NCBI GenBank assembly: GCA_020636275.1
Contig: JACJYD010000006.1
Location: 62,001-126,000 of the forward strand
Source of the DNA: Lewinellaceae bacterium
Lineage (GTDB): Bacteria; Bacteroidota; Bacteroidia; Chitinophagales; Saprospiraceae
DNA: 64,000 nucleotides
Direction: 5' to 3'
Shown: in pieces, positions 1-7,764 of the stretch
Layout of the letters: every line of letters begins with the position of its first letter
Numbering within the stretch: the stretch's first letter is position 1
Notes under the pieces: generated by a model
Database searches by the model: none
Told to the model about the DNA's origin: nothing
Seen by the model: the letters and a program-made list of their open reading frames with translations, nothing else
Position numbers and translations under genes: made by a program

Positions 1-455
1 GATTGCCCGTTGGTTTGGAAAGCAATGCAAAACTTGTCGTCCGTAATGCGGTCGTCCAGTGTCGGGTTCTTCACACCTGGCCACATGCCGCAGATCGTGA
101 AGAAGGTCACCGTCATGCCGATGGAGGCAAACAAGACCGTCAGCTCGAAGGTGATCGGAATGAAAGCGGGTACCGACCAGTACGGTTTACCACCGAATAT
201 GATCGGCCAGTCGCGGGTGAAGACCCAGGTCATGAAACCGAAGGCAAACAGGGTGCCGATCGCTCCGTAAATGAAGCCGGCGATGTGCAGACGGGATTCT
301 TCCAAACCCAGGGCCGGATCCAAACCGTGCACGGGGAAGGGGCTGTAGACGTCCATGATCTCCAGATGATCGCCTTTGGCCTTTTTCACCGCATCCAGCA
401 ATACCTCCTCGTCATCGTACAACCCGAACAGTACCTCTTTTTGAGCAGTATCCAT
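1..455 (-). CDS. actD: ActD, DUF3341 membrane subunit of Alternative Complex III (3' end outside window)
   Basis: Fourth gene of the act operon, cut by the window edge so no stop codon is seen. The reading frame starts MDTAQKEVLFGLYDDEEVLL and runs 151 residues to the edge. It shows the DUF3341 pattern: a soluble N-terminal part with a YSPFPVHGLD motif, then two hydrophobic hairpin helices (IAGFIYGAIGTLFAFGFMTW and a second around ITFELTVLFASIGM). In the complexes studied from Rhodothermus marinus and Flavobacterium johnsoniae, ActD is a small integral membrane subunit beside ActC and carries no redox cofactor. It starts 54 bases after the actC stop on the same strand, which supports co-transcription. 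actE and actF would be expected further along this strand, outside the window. Confidence 0.92.
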   Translation of the reverse strand, partial: MDTAQKEVLFGLYDDEEVLLDAVKKAKGDHLEIMDVYSPFPVHGLDPALGLEESRLHIAGFIYGAIGTLFAFGFMTWVFTRDWPIIFGGKPYWSVPAFIPITFELTVLFASIGMTVTFFTICGMWPGVKNPTLDDRITDDKFCIAFQTNGQ

Positions 456-509
456 TGCGAAAGCTATTTTTATTTTTTCACAGGGCGAGCCCCGTATAAT
501 TCTTTTTAA

Positions 510-1913
510 TTAATGATGATGAGCATCTGCCGTTGCCTTGTGCGATTGCTTGCCGGCGTATTGGTCGCCTGCGGCCTTCAGGATCTGCTTCACTTCCGCT
601 ACCGCAACCACCGGGGCGACCCGGACGAAGATGAGATAGAGGGTGAAGAACAAACCAAGTGTGCCCAGGAACAACCCGATCTCTACCCAGGTCGGCACGT
701 AATAGCTCCAGCTGGAGGGCAGATAATCGCGGGCCAGCGTCGTGGCGATGATCACAAAGCGCTCGAACCACATCCCGATGTTTACGAAGATCGACATGAA
801 GAAGGTCCAGAACAGGCTCCGGCGGATCTTCGCCGACCAGAAGAGTTGCGGCGAGATCACGTTGCAGGTCATCATCCCGATATAGGACCAATAGTACGGC
901 CCCATGACGCGGTTGTAGAACGCAAACTGTTCGTAGATATATCCGGAATACCAGGCGATGAACAACTCGGTCAGGTAAGCTACCCCGACGATCGATCCGG
1001 TCACCAGGATGATCTTGTTCATGCTGTCGATGTGATTGAGCGTAATGTACTGCTCCAACTTGAGCACCTTGCGGGTCATCACCATGAGGGTCTGTACCAT
1101 GGCAAAGCCGGAGAAGACGGCCCCGGCCACGAAGTAGGGCGGGAAGATCGTCGTATGCCAGCCGGGGATGACGGAGGTGGCAAAGTCGAAGGATACGATG
1201 GTGTGTACGGAAAGGACCAGGGGGGTCGACAAACCTGCCAAAACCAGGGCGAGGCTTTCAAAACGCTGCCAGTGCTTGGCCTTGCCCGTCCAACCGAACG
1301 AGAAGAAATTGTAGATCTTGCGGCGCAGCCCTTTTGCCCGGTCGCGGATGGTGGCCAGGTCGGGCACCAAACCGGAATACCAGAAAAGGAGGGATACGGT
1401 GAAATAGGTCGAGATGGCGAAAACGTCCCACAACAGCGGCGAGTTGAAGTTTACCCAAAGCGGGCCGCGGGTGTTGGGATAGGGGAAGATGAAGAAACCC
1501 AGCCAGAGGCGCCCCATGTGGATGAGGGGGAACTGGCCGGCGCACATCACGGCAAAGATCGTCATGGCCTCCGCAGCGCGGTTTACGCCCGTACGCCAAC
1601 GCTGGCGGAACAGGAGGAGGATCGCGGAGATCAGGGTACCGGCGTGGCCAATCCCGATCCACCAAACGAAGTTGGTGATATCCCAACCCCAACCGATCGT
1701 GCGGTTCAGGTTCCATGTTCCGATCCCTTGCCAGATCGTCCAGAAGACACAGAAAACGTAAACGGCCAAAAAGGTCACTGCCACCATGAACGCGGCAACC
1801 CAAGCCAGGCTCGGGGTGCGCTCCGTGGGGGAGCAGAGGTCTTCCGAAATCTGGTGGTAACTCTTTCCACCTTCAATTAAGGGTTCCCGAATAGGAGACA
1901 CAACTGCACTCAT
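510..1913 (-). CDS. actC: ActC, NrfD/PsrC-like quinol-oxidising membrane subunit of Alternative Complex III
   Basis: A 467-residue polytopic protein of the NrfD/PsrC family. I count about ten hydrophobic helices between residues 35 and 435, each of about 20 residues. In this family the membrane subunit binds menaquinol on the periplasmic side and passes electrons to the ActB iron-sulphur domain; this role is family knowledge. Visible features include the NRTIGWGWDITNFVWWIGIG segment and the charged loops expected between helices. The C-terminus ends in a short His-rich tail (ADAHHH). It lies 77 bases after actB and 54 before actD on the same strand. A stable hairpin with a T-run sits in the actB-actC gap. 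Length and order match other Bacteroidota act operons. Confidence 0.95.
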   Translation of the reverse strand: MSAVVSPIREPLIEGGKSYHQISEDLCSPTERTPSLAWVAAFMVAVTFLAVYVFCVFWTIWQGIGTWNLNRTIGWGWDITNFVWWIGIGHAGTLISAILLLFRQRWRTGVNRAAEAMTIFAVMCAGQFPLIHMGRLWLGFFIFPYPNTRGPLWVNFNSPLLWDVFAISTYFTVSLLFWYSGLVPDLATIRDRAKGLRRKIYNFFSFGWTGKAKHWQRFESLALVLAGLSTPLVLSVHTIVSFDFATSVIPGWHTTIFPPYFVAGAVFSGFAMVQTLMVMTRKVLKLEQYITLNHIDSMNKIILVTGSIVGVAYLTELFIAWYSGYIYEQFAFYNRVMGPYYWSYIGMMTCNVISPQLFWSAKIRRSLFWTFFMSIFVNIGMWFERFVIIATTLARDYLPSSWSYYVPTWVEIGLFLGTLGLFFTLYLIFVRVAPVVAVAEVKQILKAAGDQYAGKQSHKATADAHHH

Positions 1914-1949
1914 TGTATATTATTTGAGTTGTTGATACTATAAATCAGG

Positions 1950-1980
1950 TTAGAAAAAACACCAAATGTGTTTTTTCTAA
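1950..1980. promoter_or_regulatory. Perfect 13-bp hairpin with T-run in the actB-actC gap
   Basis: Arms TTAGAAAAAACAC and GTGTTTTTTCTAA pair perfectly around a 5-base loop. It lies between the actB stop and the actC start. An A/T-rich stem ending in a T-run inside an operon could be an attenuator, a processing site or an mRNA stabiliser. The sequence alone does not decide which. Confidence 0.6.
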
Positions 1981-1990
1981 TAAACAGAAA

Positions 1991-4900
1991 TTAACTGATC
2001 GCTTCGTCGCGGTTATTGATCCGGGCCGAATAGTTCACCGAAGCCTGGGTGTTGATCTCTTCCAGCACCCGGTAATTCAGTTCCTCCTTCAGCTTCTTAT
2101 TCAATTCAGCTTCTTCGTTGTTCAGATCGCCGAAGGTGATGGCGCCGGTCGGGCAAGCTGTCTGGCAAGCCGTCTTGATATCGCCGTCGCGCAGGCTGCG
2201 GCCTTCTTTCTTGGCCGTCAGTTTGCCTTCCTGGATGCGCTGCACGCAGAAGCTGCACTTCTCGATCACCCCGCGCGAGCGGACCGTCACATCCGGGTTC
2301 AGGACCATACGGGTGAGGTTGTCGGATCCGAAGACCAGGTCTTCCCCGTTGATCGCATATTCGTTGGCCGGGAAAATGTCGGCGGTGGTATAGTCGAGCC
2401 AGTTGAAACGGCGCACTTTGTAGGGACAGTTGTTGGCGCAGTAACGCGTACCGATACAGCGGTTGTAGGTCATCTGGTTCAGACCTTCGGAGCTGTGGTT
2501 GGTAGCGGCTACCGGACAAACGTTCTCGCAGGGAGCGTTATCGCAGTGCTGGCACATCATCGGCTGGTAAACCACATTGGGGTTTTCGTAATCGCCGTAG
2601 AAATAGCGGTCGATGCGCAGCCAGGTCATTTCGTGGTGGCGGCTCACTTCTTTTTTACCGACCACCGGCACGTTGTTTTCCGCCACACAGGCTACCTGAC
2701 AGGCGCCACAACCGGTGCAGGCGTTGAGGTCGATATGCATGCCCCAGTGGTGCCCCTGGCTGTAGAGGTTTTCCGTATACTTGTCGAAAGGATACAAGGT
2801 CTTTTCGTTGAGCTCCTTGGCTTCTTCCCTTTTCTCGTGGATGTGTTCCACCAGTTCTTCCACCTCCTTGAGGTTGGCCTGGTAGATGATGGTCCGGTCG
2901 GTCAAACCACCCTGATAGCCGGCGCCCAGCGTCATCACCGTCTTTTCGTCGACGTTGATCACTTCGTTGGTCTTCGGATCGGTGCCTTTTACCCCCATGG
3001 TATGGTGGTACTGCACGCAGGCAAAGTCATTTTCGACTTCCACCCGGTCCGATACGCTGACGGAGGTAGCGTAGTATTGGGTATTCCCGTTGGCGTCGAT
3101 CGAGCACCAGGGATAGACGTTCACACCTACATTTTTACCGGCCTGGCCGACGATCTGGCGACCGTAACCCAGGGCCAGAGCCACACCGCCTTCGGGCTGA
3201 CCGAACTGGCGGACACAGGTCACGCGCTGGGTGGAGCCGTTGACGTCCACTTCCACGATATCGGCTTTCCCTTTGGCTTCCTCCTTGTTCAGGCCTTTGA
3301 AAGCCTGCCATTCGTTACTGCCGTCCCAGAAGATCGGAATGGCGAGGTAGTTGCCCCATACTGTGCGGGCGACCGGGTCGGGCATTTCCTGAAGCCAGGG
3401 GTTGTGGGCGTATTGCCCGGCGCCCTGGTTCACCGTTTCGAAGAACGCGATCTCCAGTTCGGAACCGGAGGGCTTGCTCACTTTGGAAGCCGCATCGGCC
3501 ACATCACCCTGGAAGGATACCGCACCGGCATCCGAAGGTACTTCGAAGACCCCATCGTGCAAGGTGCTGTCCCAGAAGATCTGGAAGGTAGCGAAGCGCG
3601 ATTGTTTGGGGAACATTTTCTGCTGCCAGTTCCAGCGCAGGTATTCAAAATAAGGCTGGTCGGAGTCCAGTTTCAGGTTCGGGCTGCCGGCCCAGCGGAG
3701 CAGGCTTTCTTCGGCCTGGCGGGTCTTGAACAGCGGAGCGATCGTCGGCTGGATCAGGCTATAGAGGCCGCGTTTGGGTTCCACGTCGCCCCAACTCTCC
3801 AGATAGTGGTGGGCCGGCGCTACGAAGTTGCACAAGGCGGTCGTTTCATCGGGAATATTGGCGAAAGAGACCTTCATCGGCACTTTGGCAAAAGCTTCCT
3901 TGAAGGCATCGGCATTGGGCAGGTCGAAAGCCGGGTTGGCGCCCATGACGAATACGGCGTTAATGGCGCCGGCGCCCATCTCGCGAATCAGCCCCTGGAT
4001 GGCCCCATCGGTACCCTTGCGCTGCATGGAGGCCCGGGTGAAATCGATGGTCTGACCGTAGCTGTCCAGCAGGGCGTTGATCGCGTTGACCAGGACCTGC
4101 TCACCGATATTGTTGGAGCCGGAAACCACCAGGGCTTTGCCTTTGGCGGCGTTCAGGTCGGCCGCGGCCTTTTTCAGTGCGGCCTTGGCCTTGTCGTTCA
4201 GGCTGGGTGCGCTGACGGAGGTGGCGCCGTTCAGGGCAGCCAGTTCGTTGTAAAGCGTAGCAATCGCGGCGCCCATTTCCGAAGGCTTGATCAACACGCG
4301 GTTGTCGGCGTTGGAGCCCGTCATCGAAAGGTGGCTTTCCACCTGGATATGGCGCGACATCTTGGGATGTTCCGGATTGACCTTCCGGTTGACGGCGTAT
4401 TGAGCCGCATATTCGATCGGGGAGATCCAGGTGCCGAGGAAATCGGCGCCGAAGCTCACGATCACATCCGCCTTGTCGAAATGGTAGTCGGGAATGGACT
4501 GGGTACCCAGGGTCTGTGCATTGGCCTCCAGCATAGCGGAGCTGGAAACGGCGTCGTACATGACGACCTTGGTATTGGGATATTTGGCCTGGAATTCCTC
4601 GATAGCCTGTTGGCCGGTAGGGCTCATCAGGGTGTTGGCGAGGATGCGGATCTCATCTTTGGGATTGAGCGCACCTGTCACGGCCTTGTCGAGGTCTTCC
4701 CAGGAAATTTTCCGGAACTTCCCATCCTCCATGGTACCCGCCTGCGGGAAGCGGTTGGTATCGTAGAGGCTCAACACGCTGGCCTGGGCCCGGGCGCTGG
4801 TAGCGCCTTTGGTGATCGTGGAGAGGCTGTTCCCCTCGATCTTGATGGGGCGGCCTTCACGGGTTTTCACCAGTACCGCGCAGTAGTCGCCTCCCTGGAC

Positions 4901-5191
4901 GAAACTGGAAGCGTAGTAGGTGGCCACACCCGGTACGATGGTATCCGGTTTGATCACATAGGGAATAGCGCGGCGAACGGGAATGTCGCAGCTGGCGGCC
5001 AGCGTAGCGGCGCCGAGGCTGAATCCAAGAAACTTCAGGAAATCGCGCCGGGAACTACCCAATTCCAGGGTCTTCTCTGTGATCTGAAGCCCGTCTTCGG
5101 GACCGGCAAATTCCTGATTGCTCAACTCGTTTAAAACCGGGTCATTGTTGAGTTGTTCGACCCCAATCCAAACTTCGTTTTTATTCTTCAT
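1991..5191 (-). CDS. actB: ActB, molybdopterin-oxidoreductase-like and iron-sulphur subunit of Alternative Complex III
   Basis: A 1,066-residue fusion typical of Bacteroidota ActB. Residues about 47-68 hold a twin-arginine signal (SSRRDFLKFLGFSLGAATLA) followed by ASC, so export is by Tat and the cysteine might be lipidated. Residues about 75-740 form a MopB-like domain that in this family has lost the molybdenum cofactor. The last 230 residues carry the FrdB/NrfC-type ferredoxin domain with four cysteine groups: CTGCGACQVAC, CQHCDNAPCENVCP, CIGTRYCANNCP and CSFCVQR...CQTACP. This matches three [4Fe-4S] clusters and one [3Fe-4S] cluster, as described for the complex. It would take electrons from quinol at ActC and pass them to ActA haems. 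It sits 70 bases after actA. Confidence 0.96.
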   Translation of the reverse strand: MKNKNEVWIGVEQLNNDPVLNELSNQEFAGPEDGLQITEKTLELGSSRRDFLKFLGFSLGAATLAASCDIPVRRAIPYVIKPDTIVPGVATYYASSFVQGGDYCAVLVKTREGRPIKIEGNSLSTITKGATSARAQASVLSLYDTNRFPQAGTMEDGKFRKISWEDLDKAVTGALNPKDEIRILANTLMSPTGQQAIEEFQAKYPNTKVVMYDAVSSSAMLEANAQTLGTQSIPDYHFDKADVIVSFGADFLGTWISPIEYAAQYAVNRKVNPEHPKMSRHIQVESHLSMTGSNADNRVLIKPSEMGAAIATLYNELAALNGATSVSAPSLNDKAKAALKKAAADLNAAKGKALVVSGSNNIGEQVLVNAINALLDSYGQTIDFTRASMQRKGTDGAIQGLIREMGAGAINAVFVMGANPAFDLPNADAFKEAFAKVPMKVSFANIPDETTALCNFVAPAHHYLESWGDVEPKRGLYSLIQPTIAPLFKTRQAEESLLRWAGSPNLKLDSDQPYFEYLRWNWQQKMFPKQSRFATFQIFWDSTLHDGVFEVPSDAGAVSFQGDVADAASKVSKPSGSELEIAFFETVNQGAGQYAHNPWLQEMPDPVARTVWGNYLAIPIFWDGSNEWQAFKGLNKEEAKGKADIVEVDVNGSTQRVTCVRQFGQPEGGVALALGYGRQIVGQAGKNVGVNVYPWCSIDANGNTQYYATSVSVSDRVEVENDFACVQYHHTMGVKGTDPKTNEVINVDEKTVMTLGAGYQGGLTDRTIIYQANLKEVEELVEHIHEKREEAKELNEKTLYPFDKYTENLYSQGHHWGMHIDLNACTGCGACQVACVAENNVPVVGKKEVSRHHEMTWLRIDRYFYGDYENPNVVYQPMMCQHCDNAPCENVCPVAATNHSSEGLNQMTYNRCIGTRYCANNCPYKVRRFNWLDYTTADIFPANEYAINGEDLVFGSDNLTRMVLNPDVTVRSRGVIEKCSFCVQRIQEGKLTAKKEGRSLRDGDIKTACQTACPTGAITFGDLNNEEAELNKKLKEELNYRVLEEINTQASVNYSARINNRDEAIS

Positions 5192-5261
5192 CTTGAAATG
5201 AGCGTAGTTTTAGATATAGGAAGTCCAGCCGGGGCTGGACACTATGGGTTTTCGTTCCGAA

Positions 5262-6680
5262 TTAATAATGACATTTTTGGCACTCGACCCCACCGATCTC
5301 TTCCACGGTGACCTTGTCGCGTTTGCCACTGGCCATTTCTTCGTGGTATTTTTTGTAGGCCTCGTAGTAGGGGTTATTGGCAAACTGCACCTCCGTCTTG
5401 CGGTGGCAGTTGACGCACCAGCCCATGGAGAGCGGACTGAACTGCTGCACCACTTCCATGGCTTCTACCGTCCCGTGGCAGGTCTGGCAGGTCAGTTTCC
5501 CTACCGTTACGTGCTGAGAGTGGTTGAAGTATACATGGTCGGGCAGGTTGTGGATACGGATCCATTCGATCGGTCCCTGGACCTTATCCTTGCCGGGGTT
5601 GGTGAGGGAGGCAACGAGGTCTTCCCATTGGTTCTTGACCAGGAGTTCCCCTTCTGCATCGAGCGTATTTTTCTCCTTGATATAATTATCGGAGAACCAT
5701 TTCTTGAAGATCTTCTCGATATCCGCCTGGCTCATGGCGTCGTAGTGCTCGATATATTTATCCGTATTGGGATCGAAACCGATCGATGCGTAGATCTTGG
5801 AGATCTCGGCGGTGCCATAGGTCGATCCCACTTTGATGGCCTTGTGGCAGTTCATGCACGTATTGGCGGCCGGGATAACCGAGTGCTTGCTGCGACGGGC
5901 GCCGTCGTGGCAATAGTTGCAATCGATCTTGTGCGTGCCGGCGTGCGTGAGGTGGGAAAACTTGATCGGCTGGTCGGGCTGATAGCCCTGCTGGCGGCCG
6001 AGGTTGATCGCGTTGTTTACTGTGGTATAGCCGCCAAGCACCACGACCAGGAATACGACGAAGGCGATGATGCCTTTGCTCGTCAGGATCTGGGCCAGGG
6101 TCTTGCGGGGCGGCGCTTCACCGGTTTCCTGCACTTTGGCGAGGTAGTCGAGGTTGGAAATGATCCGGGCCAACACCAGGGCCACTACGGCCAGGAGGGC
6201 AAACAACCCCAGGAACAAAAGGGTGTTGTTCGGCTTCTGCGGAGCGGCAGTCCCTCCGCCAGGCGTAACGGCCACCACCGGAACCCGGGTGTATACGTCA
6301 TTAACATAAGCCAGAATGTTCTCGATCTGCTGGTCGCTGAAGTTGAAATTGCTCATCACCGTGGGCTTCCACTGGTTCCAGAGTTCAACCGCCCGGGGAT
6401 GGCCGGAGTTGATCAGGGCCTGCGAGTTATTGACCCAACTGTACAGATCCTTGCGCGGATAGTCCGCCCAGCGATCCTGTACCCCACCCAATGCAGGACC
6501 CGTCAGGTTGTCCTTCATGTTCTTGTTGTGGCAGGCGGCACAGTTGTTTTTGAAAAGTGTCTCCCCTTCGGTGAGATCAACAGCAGGCGCTGCATCCTGT
6601 GCCGACACGATACCGGTAGCCAGGAAAAAGCATAGAAATAGCGCGTAAGCAGTAAAACGCTTTAGGTCCATCATACCCAT
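5262..6680 (-). CDS. actA: ActA, hexahaem c-type cytochrome subunit of Alternative Complex III
   Basis: A 472-residue multihaem cytochrome c and first gene of the operon. It opens with a signal sequence ending SAQ. A class-I-like domain with CAACH at residues about 47-51 follows. Then come two membrane helices (about 153-172 and 202-222) and a C-terminal domain with five CXXCH motifs (CNYCH, CMNCH, CQTCH, CVNCH, CQKCH). The last motif is one residue from the C-terminus. The described ActA proteins are pentahaem, so the N-terminal monohaem domain is the extra part here. ActA accepts electrons from the ActB clusters and delivers them towards the terminal oxidase or a soluble cytochrome. Starts at M1, M3 or M4 are all possible; the promoter lies about 50 bases upstream. 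Confidence 0.94.
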   Translation of the reverse strand: MGMMDLKRFTAYALFLCFFLATGIVSAQDAAPAVDLTEGETLFKNNCAACHNKNMKDNLTGPALGGVQDRWADYPRKDLYSWVNNSQALINSGHPRAVELWNQWKPTVMSNFNFSDQQIENILAYVNDVYTRVPVVAVTPGGGTAAPQKPNNTLLFLGLFALLAVVALVLARIISNLDYLAKVQETGEAPPRKTLAQILTSKGIIAFVVFLVVVLGGYTTVNNAINLGRQQGYQPDQPIKFSHLTHAGTHKIDCNYCHDGARRSKHSVIPAANTCMNCHKAIKVGSTYGTAEISKIYASIGFDPNTDKYIEHYDAMSQADIEKIFKKWFSDNYIKEKNTLDAEGELLVKNQWEDLVASLTNPGKDKVQGPIEWIRIHNLPDHVYFNHSQHVTVGKLTCQTCHGTVEAMEVVQQFSPLSMGWCVNCHRKTEVQFANNPYYEAYKKYHEEMASGKRDKVTVEEIGGVECQKCHY

Positions 6681-6733
6681 ATTTAAAGATCAATATGCGT
6701 CAATATTTACGATATGTCATTTTTCAGTCACCG

Positions 6734-6765
6734 CAAAGATAAAATTAGGCCTCTATTTTTAACAA
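6734..6765 (-). promoter_or_regulatory. Bacteroidota promoter of the act operon
   Basis: On the minus strand a -7 element TATCTTTG (6741-6734) fits the consensus TAnnTTTG. A TTG (6765-6763) lies 21 bases further upstream as the -33 element. The predicted start leaves an untranslated leader of roughly 45-50 bases before actA. Confidence 0.72.
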
Positions 6766-6806
6766 AATTTTTAGGAACGGCCCATTATTTAGACTCAGTA
6801 TAAATA

Positions 6807-6890
6807 GTTTTTAGTTCTTAGTTTTTTGTTTTTAGTTAGCGTTTTGCAACTAAAAACAAAAAATTCAAAACTAAAAACTAAAAACGCTAA
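6807..6890. repeat. Facing arrays of TTTTTAG / CTAAAAA heptamers
   Basis: The left half reads as heptamers TTTTTAG, TTCTTAG, TTTTTTG, TTTTTAG. The right half is the same word on the other strand (CTAAAAA, CAAAAAA, CTAAAAA, CTAAAAA). TTAGCG at the inner left end pairs with CGCTAA at the outer right end. The two halves can fold into a long imperfect hairpin between the act promoter and thyA. It shares its architecture, not its word, with elements near 26.2 kb and 30.4 kb. The rest of the gap from 6742 to 6806 shows nothing recognisable. Confidence 0.8.
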
Positions 6891-6895
6891 TTCCC

Positions 6896-7690
6896 CTACA
6901 CCGCCACTTCCGCCTTTATATGCGGATGCGGATCGTATCCGGTCAACTCAAAATCCTCGAAAGAATAGCCAAAGATATCTTTTACCTTCGGATTGATATG
7001 CATTTGTGGCAAAGGCCGCAGTTCGCGCGTCAATTGCAACCGGGCTTGTTCGATATGATTACTATAAAGGTGTACGTCGCCGAAGGTGTGGACAAATTCC
7101 CCGGGCTCGAGATCGCAGACCTGCGCCATCATCATGGTGAGCAGGGCGTAGGAGGCAATATTGAAAGGCACGCCGAGGAACACGTCGGCCGAGCGCTGGT
7201 AGAGCTGGCAGGAGAGCTTGCCGTTCGCCACGTAAAACTGGAACAGGGCATGACAGGGGCTGAGGTGCATTTTAGGCAGATCGGCCACGTTCCAGGCATT
7301 GACGATGATGCGCCGCGAATCGGGGTTGTGGCGGATCTGGTCGACCGCGTTGGCGATCTGGTTGATCGGTTGCCCGCCGGCCCCTTCCCACGCGACCCAC
7401 TGTTTGCCGTAGATCGGGCCCAGGTTGCCCGCTTCATCCGCCCATTCATTCCAAATTCGTACGCCATTTTCCTGCAAATACCGTACATTGGTATCGCCCA
7501 TTAGGAACCAAAGCAATTCGTAGACAATGGATTTGAGGTGGAGCTTCTTGGTCGTCAGCATCGGAAAACCTTCCTGGAGGTCGAAGCGCATTTGATAACC
7601 AAACACGCTGATCGTACCGGTGCCGGTGCGATCACTTTTCTCTACCCCATGATCGAGGATATGGCGTAACAGGTCGTGATATTGCTTCAT
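6896..7690 (-). CDS. thyA: Thymidylate synthase
   Basis: A 264-residue protein, the same length as E. coli ThyA (264). It converts dUMP to dTMP with methylene-tetrahydrofolate in the cytosol. The start MKQYHDLLRHILDHG, the RTGTGT phosphate-binding loop, the catalytic loop LSPCHALFQFYV with the nucleophilic cysteine, and the QRSADVFLGVPFNIASYALL dUMP-binding segment are all present. The C-terminus ends KAEVAV, the closing valine being typical. It is divergent from the ubiD-like gene, sharing a 74-base gap. No clear TAnnTTTG element is visible upstream. Confidence 0.98.
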   Translation of the reverse strand: MKQYHDLLRHILDHGVEKSDRTGTGTISVFGYQMRFDLQEGFPMLTTKKLHLKSIVYELLWFLMGDTNVRYLQENGVRIWNEWADEAGNLGPIYGKQWVAWEGAGGQPINQIANAVDQIRHNPDSRRIIVNAWNVADLPKMHLSPCHALFQFYVANGKLSCQLYQRSADVFLGVPFNIASYALLTMMMAQVCDLEPGEFVHTFGDVHLYSNHIEQARLQLTRELRPLPQMHINPKVKDIFGYSFEDFELTGYDPHPHIKAEVAV

Positions 7691-7764
7691 GGGTGTAAAA
7701 ATAATTCAAGTTGTGATTTTTTCAACCGGAAGATGTTTTTGATGTTTGGAACAAAAAAATAATC

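Noticed and set aside
2495..5134. 879-codon plus-strand open frame opposite actB
   Set aside because: It is a shadow of the GC-rich actB gene: no family motifs, histidine/valine/glycine-rich composition, and the minus-strand frame has the Tat signal and iron-sulphur cysteines.
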